Shown here one piece after another: positions 24,868 to 34,434 of a stretch of 36,149 bases of DNA. The notes under the pieces are model-generated. The model made no database searches and was not told the origin of the DNA. It saw only the letters and a list, made by a program, of their open reading frames with translations. The translations under genes were made by a program, and so were the position numbers. The stretch comes from Patescibacteria group bacterium (GTDB lineage: Bacteria; Patescibacteriota; Minisyncoccia; Phycocordibacterales; UBA12088): positions 1-36,149 of the forward strand of contig WFWH01000047.1 of the NCBI GenBank assembly GCA_015491245.1, read 5' to 3'. Every line of letters begins with the position of its first letter. The first letter of the stretch is position 1.

Positions 24868-26786
24868 CAATCCCTCCACAGGTGGTTGGCGGCGTACTTG
24901 AGGATCGTGTCGATGCTCTCCTCGCTGTAGCCCTGCGCTAGCAGGTTCTCCACCATGGCATCGTACTTCTGGCGCTGCTCGGCGTCGCGGGTGCGTGCCT
25001 TGGTGATGATGCGGCTGATGTCCCGCACTGAATGCATGAGCTTCTTCTCGATCGCCTCCTTGAGCGGCTCGTAGGATTCGTAGGAGATCTTCTCACCGCG
25101 CCGGCTGGCCGACCAGAGATAGGCGATCACCTCCTGGCGGAAGCCCTCGGCGGCGGGGCCGATGACGGCGATCTGCTCCTCAATGGATTTGAGAAAGCTC
25201 TCATCCGGCTGCATCTCGTCGCCGGTCATCTGATCCTTGACCTTGCCGCGGGTGACGAAGGCCTCGGCGTGGTCGAGATAGTTGTGGAACAGGGTCTCCG
25301 CCTGGTCCTTGAAGGAGTAGACGAAGGCCTTGGTGATGTCCCGCTCCAGCATCTCGAGATAGGCCTTGTGCAGGGTATCGCGCAGGAATTCGAGGTACTG
25401 CTTCTTCACGTCATCGGCGAGGTCGGCCTCCTTCACCATCTGAATGAGGGCCTCGCGCACGTTGATAGGGTGGATCACGCCGCCGTGCTGGGTGAGCGCG
25501 GTGTCCAGCGCCTTCATGATGAAGCGGGTGGAGATGCCGAACATGCCCTCGCGCTTGGCGTCCTCCCAGAGCTCGTGGGCGGTGAGCTTCTTGGGCCGTC
25601 CCTTCTCCAGCACCTCCTCGCCGTTGTAGATCCGGAGCTTGGTCATCGGATCGCACTTCGGGGTCGGCTCCAGCCGCGACAGGATCGCGAACATGGAGGC
25701 GATCTCCAGAGTATGCGGCGCGATCTTGGCACCAAAGCGCGACCGCGCGAGGAACTTCCGGTAGATCTTCACCTCCTCGGAGAGGCGCAGGTTGTAGGGC
25801 ACCTTGACCACCACGATGCGGTCGAGGATGGCCTCGTTGGTGTGGTCGGCCTTGAATTTCTGCCACTCGGCCTCGTTGCTGTGGGCGATGATGCAGCAGT
25901 CGACATAGATGGTGCCGTGGCGGCCCGGCGCTGGCACGAACTTCTCCTGCGTCGCGGTGATCATGGTGTGCAAATACTCGGTCTCGTTCTTGAACACCTC
26001 GATGAACTCGACGAGACCGCGATTGCCGGCGTTGAAAGCGCCGTTGAGCTCCAAGACCCGCGGATCGCTTTCCGAGTAGCGGTCGAGCTTGGAGATGTCC
26101 TCGGAGCCGATCAGCACCGAGGTGTCCTGGTTGTTGGGATCGACCGGCGGCACCACGCCGATGCCGCGCCGGGCCCGGCTGCTGAAGGTCACCGTGTGCA
26201 CCGGGACCGCTTCGTACTTGCCCCCGTACTCCTGCGCAAGCCGCCAGCGGCACACCGGGCAGAGATCGCCCTCAATACGCACCCCCAGCATGTCCTCGAA
26301 GGCCGGGCGCAGATGGCGGGGGATGAGATGGAGCGGCTGCTCGCGCATCGGGCAGCCCTCGATGGCGTAGATCGGATCGAGCTCCTCGAGGCCGCGCTTG
26401 AGCCGCTCGGCGAGCGAGCTCTTGCCGGAGCCCACGGGCCCCATGAGATAGAGCACCTGCCGGCTCTCCTCGCCGCCCATGGCGGCCGAATGGAAGTAGC
26501 GGACGATCTTCTCAAGCGTGCGCTCCATGCCGAAGAACTCGTCCTTGAAGAAGCCGTAAGCCTTGACCGGACGGTCGCCGAACAGGCGCTGGGCGCGGGG
26601 ATCGGCATCCTTGTCGAGCTCGCCGACGCCCTTGGCGGCAATCATCTCGTAGACCCGCTTGTGGGCGAGGTCGGCGAGCCCGGGATCGGCTTTAACGAGC
26701 TCCAGGTACTCCAGAAACGTGCCGCGCCACTCTTTGCGCTGGCGCTCGCTGCGGTCCTGGGCGATCAGGGTCGCGAAGTCGTTCAT
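24867..26786 (-). CDS. prkA: PrkA family serine protein kinase
   Basis: 639 aa with GPVGSGKSSLAERLKRGLEE, DCCIIAHSNEAEWQKFK, and conserved PrkA C-terminal region; SD GAGGAGAAGG. Confidence 0.93.
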   Translation of the reverse strand: MNDFATLIAQDRSERQRKEWRGTFLEYLELVKADPGLADLAHKRVYEMIAAKGVGELDKDADPRAQRLFGDRPVKAYGFFKDEFFGMERTLEKIVRYFHSAAMGGEESRQVLYLMGPVGSGKSSLAERLKRGLEELDPIYAIEGCPMREQPLHLIPRHLRPAFEDMLGVRIEGDLCPVCRWRLAQEYGGKYEAVPVHTVTFSSRARRGIGVVPPVDPNNQDTSVLIGSEDISKLDRYSESDPRVLELNGAFNAGNRGLVEFIEVFKNETEYLHTMITATQEKFVPAPGRHGTIYVDCCIIAHSNEAEWQKFKADHTNEAILDRIVVVKVPYNLRLSEEVKIYRKFLARSRFGAKIAPHTLEIASMFAILSRLEPTPKCDPMTKLRIYNGEEVLEKGRPKKLTAHELWEDAKREGMFGISTRFIMKALDTALTQHGGVIHPINVREALIQMVKEADLADDVKKQYLEFLRDTLHKAYLEMLERDITKAFVYSFKDQAETLFHNYLDHAEAFVTRGKVKDQMTGDEMQPDESFLKSIEEQIAVIGPAAEGFRQEVIAYLWSASRRGEKISYESYEPLKEAIEKKLMHSVRDISRIITKARTRDAEQRQKYDAMVENLLAQGYSEESIDTILKYAANHLWRD

Positions 26787-26998
26787 ATCCTTCTCCTCTA
26801 AAGAACAAATGGACACCTCACCATGAGGCGCCCTTCCTGTGTCAGAAAGGTACGAAATTTCCCCGCGCCGTCAATCTTGTTTTTGCCGAGAAACCGTAAA
26901 TTCCCGCGTGTCAAGCGCACGCCCACCCATAGGAGTTCGGCGCGCGGAGAAAGTGGCGAACACGCCCACAGCCATTAGGCACCGCGCCGGCGGCGAAT

Positions 26999-27155
26999 GG
27001 CGCGCTGAGAACGTCGGGTGCAGCTCGCCGACAAGCACTCACTTCGCTCGTCTTGTATACCGGCTCCGCCGTTCAAGTCCTCTCCTGGGACATACACAAT
27101 AGTCGGCACACACGGTGTGTGTGCCTCCTTTGTGTTTTGTGTCCAGGAGAGGACT
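26999..27155. repeat. tRNA-Leu-derived long-hairpin repeat, unit A
   Basis: 157 bp, ~92-95% identical by eye to unit B; AAGTCCTCTCCTGG(G)ACA ... TGTCCAGGAGAGGACT arms around GGCACACAC-GGT-GTGTGTGCC. Confidence 0.85.
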
Positions 27156-27180
27156 GTCCCGCTTTTTCTAAGCGCGCCGC

Positions 27181-27337
27181 GGCGCGCTAAGAACGCTGGA
27201 CGCGGCTCGCCGACAAGCACTCGCTTCGCTCGTCTTGTATACCGGCTCCGCCGTTCAAGTCCTCTCCTGGGACGTACACAATAGTCAGCACACACGGTGT
27301 GTGTGCCTCCTTTGTGTTTTGTGTCCAGGAGAGGACT
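27181..27337. repeat. tRNA-Leu-derived long-hairpin repeat, unit B (right arm is the 3' end of tRNA-Leu)
   Basis: Tandem copy 182 bp from unit A; right arm overlaps tRNA-Leu. Confidence 0.85.
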
Positions 27338-27405
27338 TGAACCTCCACGGGGTTGCCCCCACTACCCCCTCAAGGTAGCGCGTCTACCAGTTCCGCCACC
27401 TGGAC
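27322..27405 (-). tRNA. tRNA-Leu(GAG)
   Basis: GTCCAGG/CCTGGAC acceptor stem, loop TTGAGGG, long variable arm, GGTTCAAGTCC T-arm. Confidence 0.92.
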
Positions 27406-27447
27406 AACTGCTTTCAGTATGCCCGAGAACGCCGTAAGTGACAAGAT

Positions 27448-27472
27448 CACACGCGCCCCACAGGCGCGTGTG
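27448..27472. terminator. Hairpin between rplS and tRNA-Leu, possible terminator
   Basis: CACACGCGCC-CCACA-GGCGCGTGTG; weak T-tract. Confidence 0.4.
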
Positions 27473-27507
27473 CTGAGAGAAATTACACTTTATTTATAAT
27501 GTAAAAG

Positions 27508-28095
27508 TTATGCCGCTTTCTCTTCCTGCTTTTCTTGTGGCTCTGCGTCGGCAGCGCGCGCACTTTCCTTTTGCGGCTCTGGATCGCTTTGCGGCTCCGC
27601 AGTGTTTTTCTCCTCTTCCTTGCCTTGCGGTGCGGGTGCATCCTCTGCGGCAGGAGAGGTAGAGGATTCTTCCGCTGCAGGCACCGCTTCATCACCCGCT
27701 TCTGTTTCCTTCTCGGGTGCAACGAGATCGTCGGTAGACGTTCCCATCACGCGCGCGCCGCGCAGGGTGCGGCGAATCTCGCGTGCCACCTTTTCGCGAA
27801 TGTAGTAGAGCTTGGCGCGCCGCACTTTCGCGCGCTTTACAATCTCTATCTTTTCAATCATCGGGGAGTAGAGGGGGAAGGTCTTTTCTACCCCCACACC
27901 GCTTGCCGTGCGGCGCACGGTAAACGTGCCACCCGCCTCATTGCCGTGTTTGCGGTAGAGTACCATGCCCTCAAAGACCTGCAGGCGCGTTTTCCCCTTT
28001 TCCTGGATTTTCTGGTGCACGCGCACAATGTCACCCGCTTTAATGCCGAGATTTTTGCGTGCCGCCGTATCCACCGGCGAAATGACCGTTTCCAT
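27508..28095 (-). CDS. rplS: 50S ribosomal protein L19 with acidic C-terminal extension
   Basis: [45 protein letters not shown]...[11 protein letters not shown]; ~70-aa E/P/A-rich tail. Confidence 0.92.
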   Translation of the reverse strand: METVISPVDTAARKNLGIKAGDIVRVHQKIQEKGKTRLQVFEGMVLYRKHGNEAGGTFTVRRTASGVGVEKTFPLYSPMIEKIEIVKRAKVRRAKLYYIREKVAREIRRTLRGARVMGTSTDDLVAPEKETEAGDEAVPAAEESSTSPAAEDAPAPQGKEEEKNTAEPQSDPEPQKESARAADAEPQEKQEEKAA

Positions 28096-28276
28096 AGCGC
28101 GAGTACTGTAACACGAGTTTTTCACGCGCACAACCCTTCCTATCGCTCCACATCCCACATACGGGACACAGCTTTTGTCCCTCATCAAAGGTTGCCCTTT
28201 ATGAATGCACCAAGTACACGCAATACATTCCCACAAAGCGACCTTCGAGATTGCACCTGCCACAAGCTCGGTCTTT

Positions 28277-29050
28277 CTATTTAAATTCCGCTTCCGCCCT
28301 TTGCGCCGCTTCCACCGCCCGCACCGCGCGCGCCATGTCCTCGGGAAGGGGCGCCGCCACTTCTCTCTCTTCCCCCTTGCGCGTGCGGAACACCACGCGC
28401 GCGGCGTGGAGCGCCACGCGCGAGAGGCCGAGCGCCAAAGGGTGTTTGGGCGCATAGAGTGCGTCCCCCACAATGGGATGATGGAGCGCCTGCAAATGCA
28501 CGCGCAGTTGGTGCGTTCTCCCTGTTTCGGGTTCCAGCGCAACCACACTAAACCCCCCGCCGCGCGCGCACACGCGGTATCGCGTGCGCGCATCCCGCAC
28601 CTTCCCCTTCACCTTAGAAAATGCGCTCCAGCGCGGCGGCCCCTTGGAAGAGGCGCTGCGCCCTATGGGGCGCGCGATCACTCCCTCCTCTTCGTTCCAT
28701 TCCCCCCACACGACGGCGAGGTACTCTTTCTTCACCTGCCGCGCTTGGAATTGCGTTTTGAGATGTGCGTGCGCTTCGGCCGTTTTCGCAAGCAGCAACA
28801 CGCCGCTCGTATCCCTATCCAAACGGTGCACCACACCGGGGCGCGCAATCGGCGTGCCATCGTGCAAGAGGTGCGGCTCCCCCACCCGGGCCGCCTCAGG
28901 ATACCGCGCCACAAACCAATCGGATACGGTGTACGCCACACGCTTGCCGTCGGGGTGCACCAGCATGCCTGCGGGCTTGTCTACGGCGAGCACGTCTTCG
29001 TCCTCATACAGGACGGCAATATCGGCTCCGGATGATGCCGCAGTTTCCAT
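28277..29050 (-). CDS. RluA/RluD-family pseudouridine synthase
   Basis: [32 protein letters not shown]. Confidence 0.92.
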   Translation of the reverse strand: METAASSGADIAVLYEDEDVLAVDKPAGMLVHPDGKRVAYTVSDWFVARYPEAARVGEPHLLHDGTPIARPGVVHRLDRDTSGVLLLAKTAEAHAHLKTQFQARQVKKEYLAVVWGEWNEEEGVIARPIGRSASSKGPPRWSAFSKVKGKVRDARTRYRVCARGGGFSVVALEPETGRTHQLRVHLQALHHPIVGDALYAPKHPLALGLSRVALHAARVVFRTRKGEEREVAAPLPEDMARAVRAVEAAQRAEAEFK

Positions 29051-29069
29051 AACCGAGTTGGCAGGCGAG

Positions 29070-29798
29070 TTATCGCCCGCGGCGGCGCTCACGCGCCGCG
29101 TACCATGTGAGGATTTCCTCAAATTCCTCGCACGAAAAATCCGGCCACAGCGTGTCGGAAAAATACAGTTCGCTGTAGACGCTGTCCCACGTGAGAAAAT
29201 TGGAGAGCCGCCGCTCACCGCCCGTGCGAATGATGAGATCGGGCTCGGGAATATCCGCCGTCCACAAGGCGCGGGAAAACTCCTCTTCGGTTACCTCTGT
29301 CTTTCCCTCGCGCGCAAGGCGCGCGGCGGCTTGCAGAATATCCGCCCTGCCGCCGTAGGAAATGGCGGGCGCCAGTATGAAATCCGTATGGCGCTTTGAT
29401 GCCTCTTCCAGCTGCGCGATCTTTTGCTGCGCCGCCTTTGACAGCCGCTCCCGCTGCCCGAGCACGATAATGCGCACCTTTTCTTTGGCAATCTCCTCCA
29501 TGTCGGTGAGGAGCGCCTCTTCCAGGAGGCGCATGAGGTACGCCACCTCTTCTTTACTGCGCCGCCAATTTTCGGTAGAGAACGCGTAGCACACCAGCGC
29601 GCCCACGCCGGCGTCACGCGCCCACTGTGCCACTTCTTTAAATACTTCGTACCCTTTGCGGTGCCCCTCCAGAGAATCAAGGCCGCGCTCGCGCGCCCAC
29701 CTGCGGTTGCCGTCCATGATAATGCCGATGCAGCGCGGCGCTGCTGCGCGGGCATCGCGCTGTGGTGCACTATCTTGATGTGGTGATCTGATGGTCAT
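29070..29798 (-). CDS. uppS: Isoprenyl transferase (undecaprenyl diphosphate synthase family)
   Basis: IMDGNRRWARERGLDSLEGHRKGYE, YAFSTENWRR, PDLIIRTGGERRLSNFLTWDSVYSELYF. Confidence 0.94.
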   Translation of the reverse strand: MTIRSPHQDSAPQRDARAAAPRCIGIIMDGNRRWARERGLDSLEGHRKGYEVFKEVAQWARDAGVGALVCYAFSTENWRRSKEEVAYLMRLLEEALLTDMEEIAKEKVRIIVLGQRERLSKAAQQKIAQLEEASKRHTDFILAPAISYGGRADILQAAARLAREGKTEVTEEEFSRALWTADIPEPDLIIRTGGERRLSNFLTWDSVYSELYFSDTLWPDFSCEEFEEILTWYAARERRRGR

Positions 29799-29850
29799 TT
29801 GTAAATACGCGCATTACCCGCCGCGCCCGGACACACACACGCTTCCTAGG

Positions 29851-30123
29851 TTATCGCAGTATATCAAAATGAGAAAAGGTTTCTTGCGGCTGTTCCCAGC
29901 GCACCGACAAAAAGTCCACCTGCGCACGCGGCGGCCCTTGCCGCAGGCGCGCGATGAACTTTTTTAAAAAGGCCTCCCCGCCCTGCGCCACCACCCGCAC
30001 GCTCCCGTCGGGCTCATTCCGCACCCAGCCGGTGATGCGCAGACGCTCCGCTTCTCTCTTGGTAAAATCACGGAAAAACACCCCCTGCACCTTCCCCGAC
30101 ACCTCAATCACACACTGCCACAT
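29851..30123 (-). CDS. Acylphosphatase
   Basis: SGKVQGVFFRDFTKREAERLRITGWVRNEPDGSV. Confidence 0.92.
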   Translation of the reverse strand: MWQCVIEVSGKVQGVFFRDFTKREAERLRITGWVRNEPDGSVRVVAQGGEAFLKKFIARLRQGPPRAQVDFLSVRWEQPQETFSHFDILR

Positions 30124-30255
30124 GGTAGTGCTGTTGTAGCGCATCGGGGCACATAAGGCAATGGCCGCGAGAGAAGGCGGCGCGGCGGCCACGGAGGGCC
30201 CCGCCTCACCGCGCATCGCCGCGCAATGCTGGCGCATCGCGCGGCGTGCTTTCGG

Positions 30256-30328
30256 TGGGCGGTGAGGGACTTGAACCCCCGGCCTTCTCGGTGTAAACGA
30301 GCTGCTCTACCAACTGAGCTAACCGCCC
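30256..30328 (-). tRNA. tRNA-Val(TAC)
   Basis: GGGCGGT/ACCGCCC acceptor, loop TTTACAC, GGTTCAAGTCC T-arm. Confidence 0.92.
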
Positions 30329-30446
30329 GAACAGTGCTCTAGTGTACCGAGGATTTCACATTTTGCAATCAAAAACACAAAACGCGTGTGGGATTGGGTT
30401 GCACCATGTGCCCTTGTTGCGCGAGAAAAAGCGTAAGCCACCTCTG

Positions 30447-30518
30447 CGCTCCCGGAGGGAATCGAACCCCCATCTAGGGCTTAGAAGGCCCCTGTTCTAT
30501 CCATTGAACTACGGGAGC
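30447..30518 (-). tRNA. tRNA-Arg(TCT)
   Basis: GCTCCCG/CGGGAGC acceptor with G73, loop TTCTAAG. Confidence 0.92.
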
Positions 30519-30557
30519 GATGCCGCACACATGCGCGAGAAAACGCGCCTCATGCTA

Positions 30558-31025
30558 CTATTCGGCAAACACAGGGTCAACCGCTGTCCCCGCCGATTCT
30601 TCTACACGCTCATCATTATTATAGCGGTCCCCTCTCCCTCCAGAGAAGAGGGCGTCCTCTGGCGGCAGCACCTCTGTCGGTGCGGCGCGCTGCTCCAAAA
30701 GCATGCGATGGCGCTCTGCACGGGCGGAAAACTTGCGCAACACCTCTTTTATTTGCTGCGGGTCCACCGCACGTTCGTAGCGGCCCTCCGAAGGCGCCGT
30801 GGCCATACTTCCCGCATCCACCACGCTAACAGTGCGATAGAGCCCCCAGGCATACCACGCGAGTACCACAAAGCCTGCGGCGCCCAACACCAAAACCGCA
30901 CACCAATCCCGCACGGGGCACCTGCCACGGCACGGGCGATACCCCCGCCTTTTCGGGGGCGCCGCTTTTTTTGCCCATGCGCGCACTTTGGTAAGTAGAG
31001 TGACCTGGCTCATACAGAATAGCAA
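30558..31025 (-). CDS. Hypothetical single-TM protein downstream of pilus genes
   Basis: 155 aa with one hydrophobic segment, 3 bp after the PilO-like gene. Confidence 0.55.
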   Translation of the reverse strand: MLFCMSQVTLLTKVRAWAKKAAPPKRRGYRPCRGRCPVRDWCAVLVLGAAGFVVLAWYAWGLYRTVSVVDAGSMATAPSEGRYERAVDPQQIKEVLRKFSARAERHRMLLEQRAAPTEVLPPEDALFSGGRGDRYNNDERVEESAGTAVDPVFAE

Positions 31026-31028
31026 TAT

Positions 31029-31589
31029 TTAGCGAGCTTCTTCTTGGGCAGCAGCCGCATCGTCCCTTGTCATCGCAAGCACCAGCGTCGCATCTGCACG
31101 CCACCGGTCTGCCCCCGACGCAAGGCGCCGCAGGGAGAGCGTAGCGAGGCGCGCCGCGCGCGGCAAGGTCTCCAGAAGCGCTACGAGGTACATCACATCT
31201 TCTCTTGCTCCCACCGCCTCCAAGCTCACCACAGTAGTGGCGCGTGCCTCTGCGGTGCGCGCGCGCGCTTCCACCTGCGTGATAGTCATCTCTACCCCCG
31301 CGCGGCGCGCAAAGGACTCCAGCTCCTCCAAAAGTGGCACGATCTGTTCCCGCGCCACAAAGCGCTGCTCCAATGTGAGTGCGTCTTTTGCCACCGCCCG
31401 CACCGCGCGCTGCAGGGCCGCGACGCGTGCCACGCGGCGCTCTTGTGCACTGCGTGTTTCCTGCAGGGTGCGCATCTCTTTTACTTGCGCCCCAATGCTC
31501 TGCACCAAATACAGGCTGGCACCCGCAAAAACCGCTGCGGTGCACAGTGCTATCACCCCCACCATCACACTGCGTTTCGGCATGCTCAT
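31029..31589 (-). CDS. PilO-like type IV pilus assembly protein
   Basis: N-terminal TM, coiled coil then ferredoxin-like fold; position after the PilM/PilN-like genes. Confidence 0.5.
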   Translation of the reverse strand: MSMPKRSVMVGVIALCTAAVFAGASLYLVQSIGAQVKEMRTLQETRSAQERRVARVAALQRAVRAVAKDALTLEQRFVAREQIVPLLEELESFARRAGVEMTITQVEARARTAEARATTVVSLEAVGAREDVMYLVALLETLPRAARLATLSLRRLASGADRWRADATLVLAMTRDDAAAAQEEAR

Positions 31590-32152
31590 GGCGAATCGTT
31601 CTCCTGCGCGTTCGGCTCCAGTAACACCGATACGGTAAATGGCACCATCACCCGCTTCGCAAAGCTCTCCAGAGGAATATCCGCAGACGTTACCCCGGAG
31701 AGCGCGCGTAGTGCATCAAGATACGCCACGAGGTCTGCGCGGGTAGCCGCCGTACCCTCCAACTGCACCCGCACCGATGCGGTTTCCCCTCGCGCTTCCT
31801 GGAGAGAAAAAGCACGGAGCGACACCTGCGAGGTGCGCACCGATTCTAAGCGCGCGATCGTCTCTCCAAATGACACCGGCGAGAGAAAGCGCTTTGCTTC
31901 TCGCGCGGTAGCACGTAGCTCCTCCAAAAATGCCTCGGCGCGATTGGCGCCGGTTTCTTCCAGGCGCTGATCCAAGCGCGTGAGCTCTCGCTGGAGGTTT
32001 TCCCTCGCAACACCCACGTACACCGCCACCGGTACCAAGAGCACCGCAAACGATGCAAAAAGGAATGCGAGCATAAACAATGCGACCGCTGCGAGGCGTA
32101 TACGATACTCGCGCACCACCGCTTTCTTCTGTTGGTCGGTAAGTAGGTTCAT
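31586..32152 (-). CDS. PilN-like type IV pilus assembly protein
   Basis: MNLLTDQQKK N-terminus, TM and coiled coil; 4-nt overlaps with its neighbours. Confidence 0.6.
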   Translation of the reverse strand: MNLLTDQQKKAVVREYRIRLAAVALFMLAFLFASFAVLLVPVAVYVGVARENLQRELTRLDQRLEETGANRAEAFLEELRATAREAKRFLSPVSFGETIARLESVRTSQVSLRAFSLQEARGETASVRVQLEGTAATRADLVAYLDALRALSGVTSADIPLESFAKRVMVPFTVSVLLEPNAQENDSP

Positions 32153-33264
32153 GGCACGTGGTGCAGAGAACGCAGCCCCAGCCCCAGTGCGGTGGTGTAC
32201 CGCAGCGCATCGCGGCGGAGAATGGGGGGAAGGTACTCTTCAAAAGAGGCGACGTTTACCCAGGGGTTGCCCATTTCCACCGCTACATTGAGGGTGGCGG
32301 TAAGATACTCCTGCAATCCGGGCATGGAGGCGCCGCCGCCGCAGAGATAAATGGTTTGAATGTCTCTGTGCTGTTTGCGGGGGGCAGCAGTTCCATGCAT
32401 CTGCCAGTAGGTGAGGTGCTTGGTAATGCCGTCGCGCAAATTGGAAACCGAACCGAGCAGCGCCTCAAACAGCTCGTTATTCTCGTCACTTTTGATAAAA
32501 CCGCGCTCCGCCTTTACCCGCTCCGCTTCTTCAAATGAAATTTGTAAAAAGCGCTGGATGGCTTTGGTGAACATGGTGCCGCTTACCTCCACCGAGGTGG
32601 TGAATACCAGCCGCTGCCCCTCGGCAATGGAAATAATGGAGCCATGCTTTCCCACATCCACCAGCATCACCGCCGCATCACTCGTGTACGGCACTATGGC
32701 CCGCACGTTGGCGCGCCCCTCCGTTTCCAACGAGAGCGGGGTCACCGCTGCCGCGCGCAGCACCTCCAGGTATTGCTCAATAATGGCACGCGGGTACGCA
32801 TACACCGCTACCGGCACCATGCGGCGCGCCGGAGGCGCGGGGAGCTCCTCAAAATCAAACACCACCTCCTCGGGTGAGAGTGGCACGTTTTCTTTCAAAT
32901 GAAACTCTATGGCAACTCTCTTCTCTTCATAGGAGTGCTTTGCTTCCACCTCGGTATGGAAAAGATACGAGTGTTCCTCCGGCAGCGAGGCATGCACAAA
33001 TTGTATGCCGAGTTCAGAGTGAAGCGTGCGAATACATGCGGAAACCGCCTCCGGCTTTTTGATCGCTCCCTTCTGCACGGCCCCCTCAGGGAGCTTGCGG
33101 CGGCCAAAAAGGCGCACACGATTTCCTCTGGGGGTCGCCGCGAGCGCTACAAACTTAACCGCGTCATCGGAGATATCCAACCCCGCCGCCGGCATGGTGA
33201 GAAATTTGGGCGGCGGCACGGCGCGCACAAAACTGTAAAACAACGAGTGGTGCATGGCACGCAT
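32149..33264 (-). CDS. PilM-like actin-fold type IV pilus protein
   Basis: GLDISDDAVKFVAL, MLVDVGKHGSIISI, YLCGGGASMPGLQEYL. Confidence 0.8.
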   Translation of the reverse strand: MRAMHHSLFYSFVRAVPPPKFLTMPAAGLDISDDAVKFVALAATPRGNRVRLFGRRKLPEGAVQKGAIKKPEAVSACIRTLHSELGIQFVHASLPEEHSYLFHTEVEAKHSYEEKRVAIEFHLKENVPLSPEEVVFDFEELPAPPARRMVPVAVYAYPRAIIEQYLEVLRAAAVTPLSLETEGRANVRAIVPYTSDAAVMLVDVGKHGSIISIAEGQRLVFTTSVEVSGTMFTKAIQRFLQISFEEAERVKAERGFIKSDENNELFEALLGSVSNLRDGITKHLTYWQMHGTAAPRKQHRDIQTIYLCGGGASMPGLQEYLTATLNVAVEMGNPWVNVASFEEYLPPILRRDALRYTTALGLGLRSLHHVP

Positions 33265-33341
33265 TCGCGCAAGGCGCGAGTACTTGCATTATACGCGTAC
33301 CCGCTCCCTGCGCACAAACGGTGCCGATGCAATACGCCACC

Positions 33342-33926
33342 TCAGCGCCACCACAGCCACAGCGCCGCCAACACCAGCGCGCCCGCCGCAGCGGTGAGCA
33401 CATTGGCCCAGCGAATGGCGGCATCAGCCGCGCGCGCGCCCCAGCGGTGCGCGGCCCACGCCACCACCACGTAGCGGAGGAAGCGCCCCACAAGGGACGC
33501 TGTGAAAAACAGCGCAAAGGGGATGTTAAAAAATCCCGCCGCCAGCACAAACACCTTGAAGGGAATGGGGGTGAACGCAGCGGTAAACATTACCCACCCC
33601 GCATTGTTTTCAAAGAGCGCACCCACGCGCGCAAACGATTCCTCCAATCCGTAAAAATCTATGATGCGCGCGCCTACCGTATCAAATAAAAAGTAACCCA
33701 GCGCGTAGCCGAACGCCGCACCGGCAAGCGACGCGACGGTAGTGGTGGCGGCGTACCACAGCCACCGCCGCGCGTCCGCCGCCAGCATGGGCACCAAGAG
33801 CACCTCGGGGGGCACGAGAAAAAATGAAGACTCACTGAACGCCAAAAAATACAGCCAGGCGCGGGCGTGGGTACCATGTGCGCGCGCGGCAAACCACCGC
33901 CATACTTTTCGGGCGAGCGCGGGCAT
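33342..33926 (-). CDS. VTT/DedA-related (YqaA-type) membrane protein
   Basis: FSESSFFLVPPEVLLVPM...GAAFGYALGYFLFD...FTPIPFKVFVLAAGFFNI. Confidence 0.85.
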   Translation of the reverse strand: MPALARKVWRWFAARAHGTHARAWLYFLAFSESSFFLVPPEVLLVPMLAADARRWLWYAATTTVASLAGAAFGYALGYFLFDTVGARIIDFYGLEESFARVGALFENNAGWVMFTAAFTPIPFKVFVLAAGFFNIPFALFFTASLVGRFLRYVVVAWAAHRWGARAADAAIRWANVLTAAAGALVLAALWLWWR

Positions 33927-33934
33927 GGGTCTTC

Positions 33935-34345
33935 TCAGGAAAGGCGCGTGCCGGGTGCCACTGATCCGTCCGTCTCCAGCAATGAAAAATGCTTCCCGTC
34001 ATGGGCGGCCAGCAGCATACCGTTGCTCTCCATTCCCATTATGGTACGCGGCTGCAAATTGGTCACAAACGGCACGCGCTTACCCACCAGTGCTGTGGGG
34101 TCGGGGTACCACGCACGAATGCCGGCAAGAATCTGGCGCGGCGCTTCTTCGCCCACATCCACCATGAGGCGCAGGAGCTTCTCCGACCCCTCCACTCTTT
34201 CCGCCGAGAGGATCTCGCCCACCTTCATTTCCACACGGGCGAAATCGTGGTAGGTAATGCGCGCACCTTCCTGCGCCGCCTCCTCGCCGGCGAGAGGAGT
34301 TCCGTCTGTTTTTTGACGAGGTAATTCTGGTACGGAATCGTTCAT
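33935..34345 (-). CDS. tRNA-binding (MetRS beta/MetG C-terminal-like) protein
   Basis: VEMKVGEILSAERVEGSEKLLRLMVDVGEE-RQILAGI...NLQPRTIMGMESNGMLLAA. Confidence 0.88.
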   Translation of the reverse strand: MNDSVPELPRQKTDGTPLAGEEAAQEGARITYHDFARVEMKVGEILSAERVEGSEKLLRLMVDVGEEAPRQILAGIRAWYPDPTALVGKRVPFVTNLQPRTIMGMESNGMLLAAHDGKHFSLLETDGSVAPGTRLS

Positions 34346-34434
34346 ACTATTGTGATGGGTTCACACTATGGATAATGGTTGGTTTTGTTGTACCATGGCC
34401 GGCGGGCAAACAATAGCCGCCGGTACCGGTGGCA

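Noticed and set aside
25032-26801. 589-aa plus-strand ORF opposite prkA
   Set aside because: Antisense shadow of PrkA, which has clear conserved motifs and an SD.
27018-27295. Repeated ORFs (FARLVYRLRRSSPLLG...) as a protein family
   Set aside because: They are translations of the tRNA-derived repeat; the sequence is explained by RNA/DNA repeat structure.
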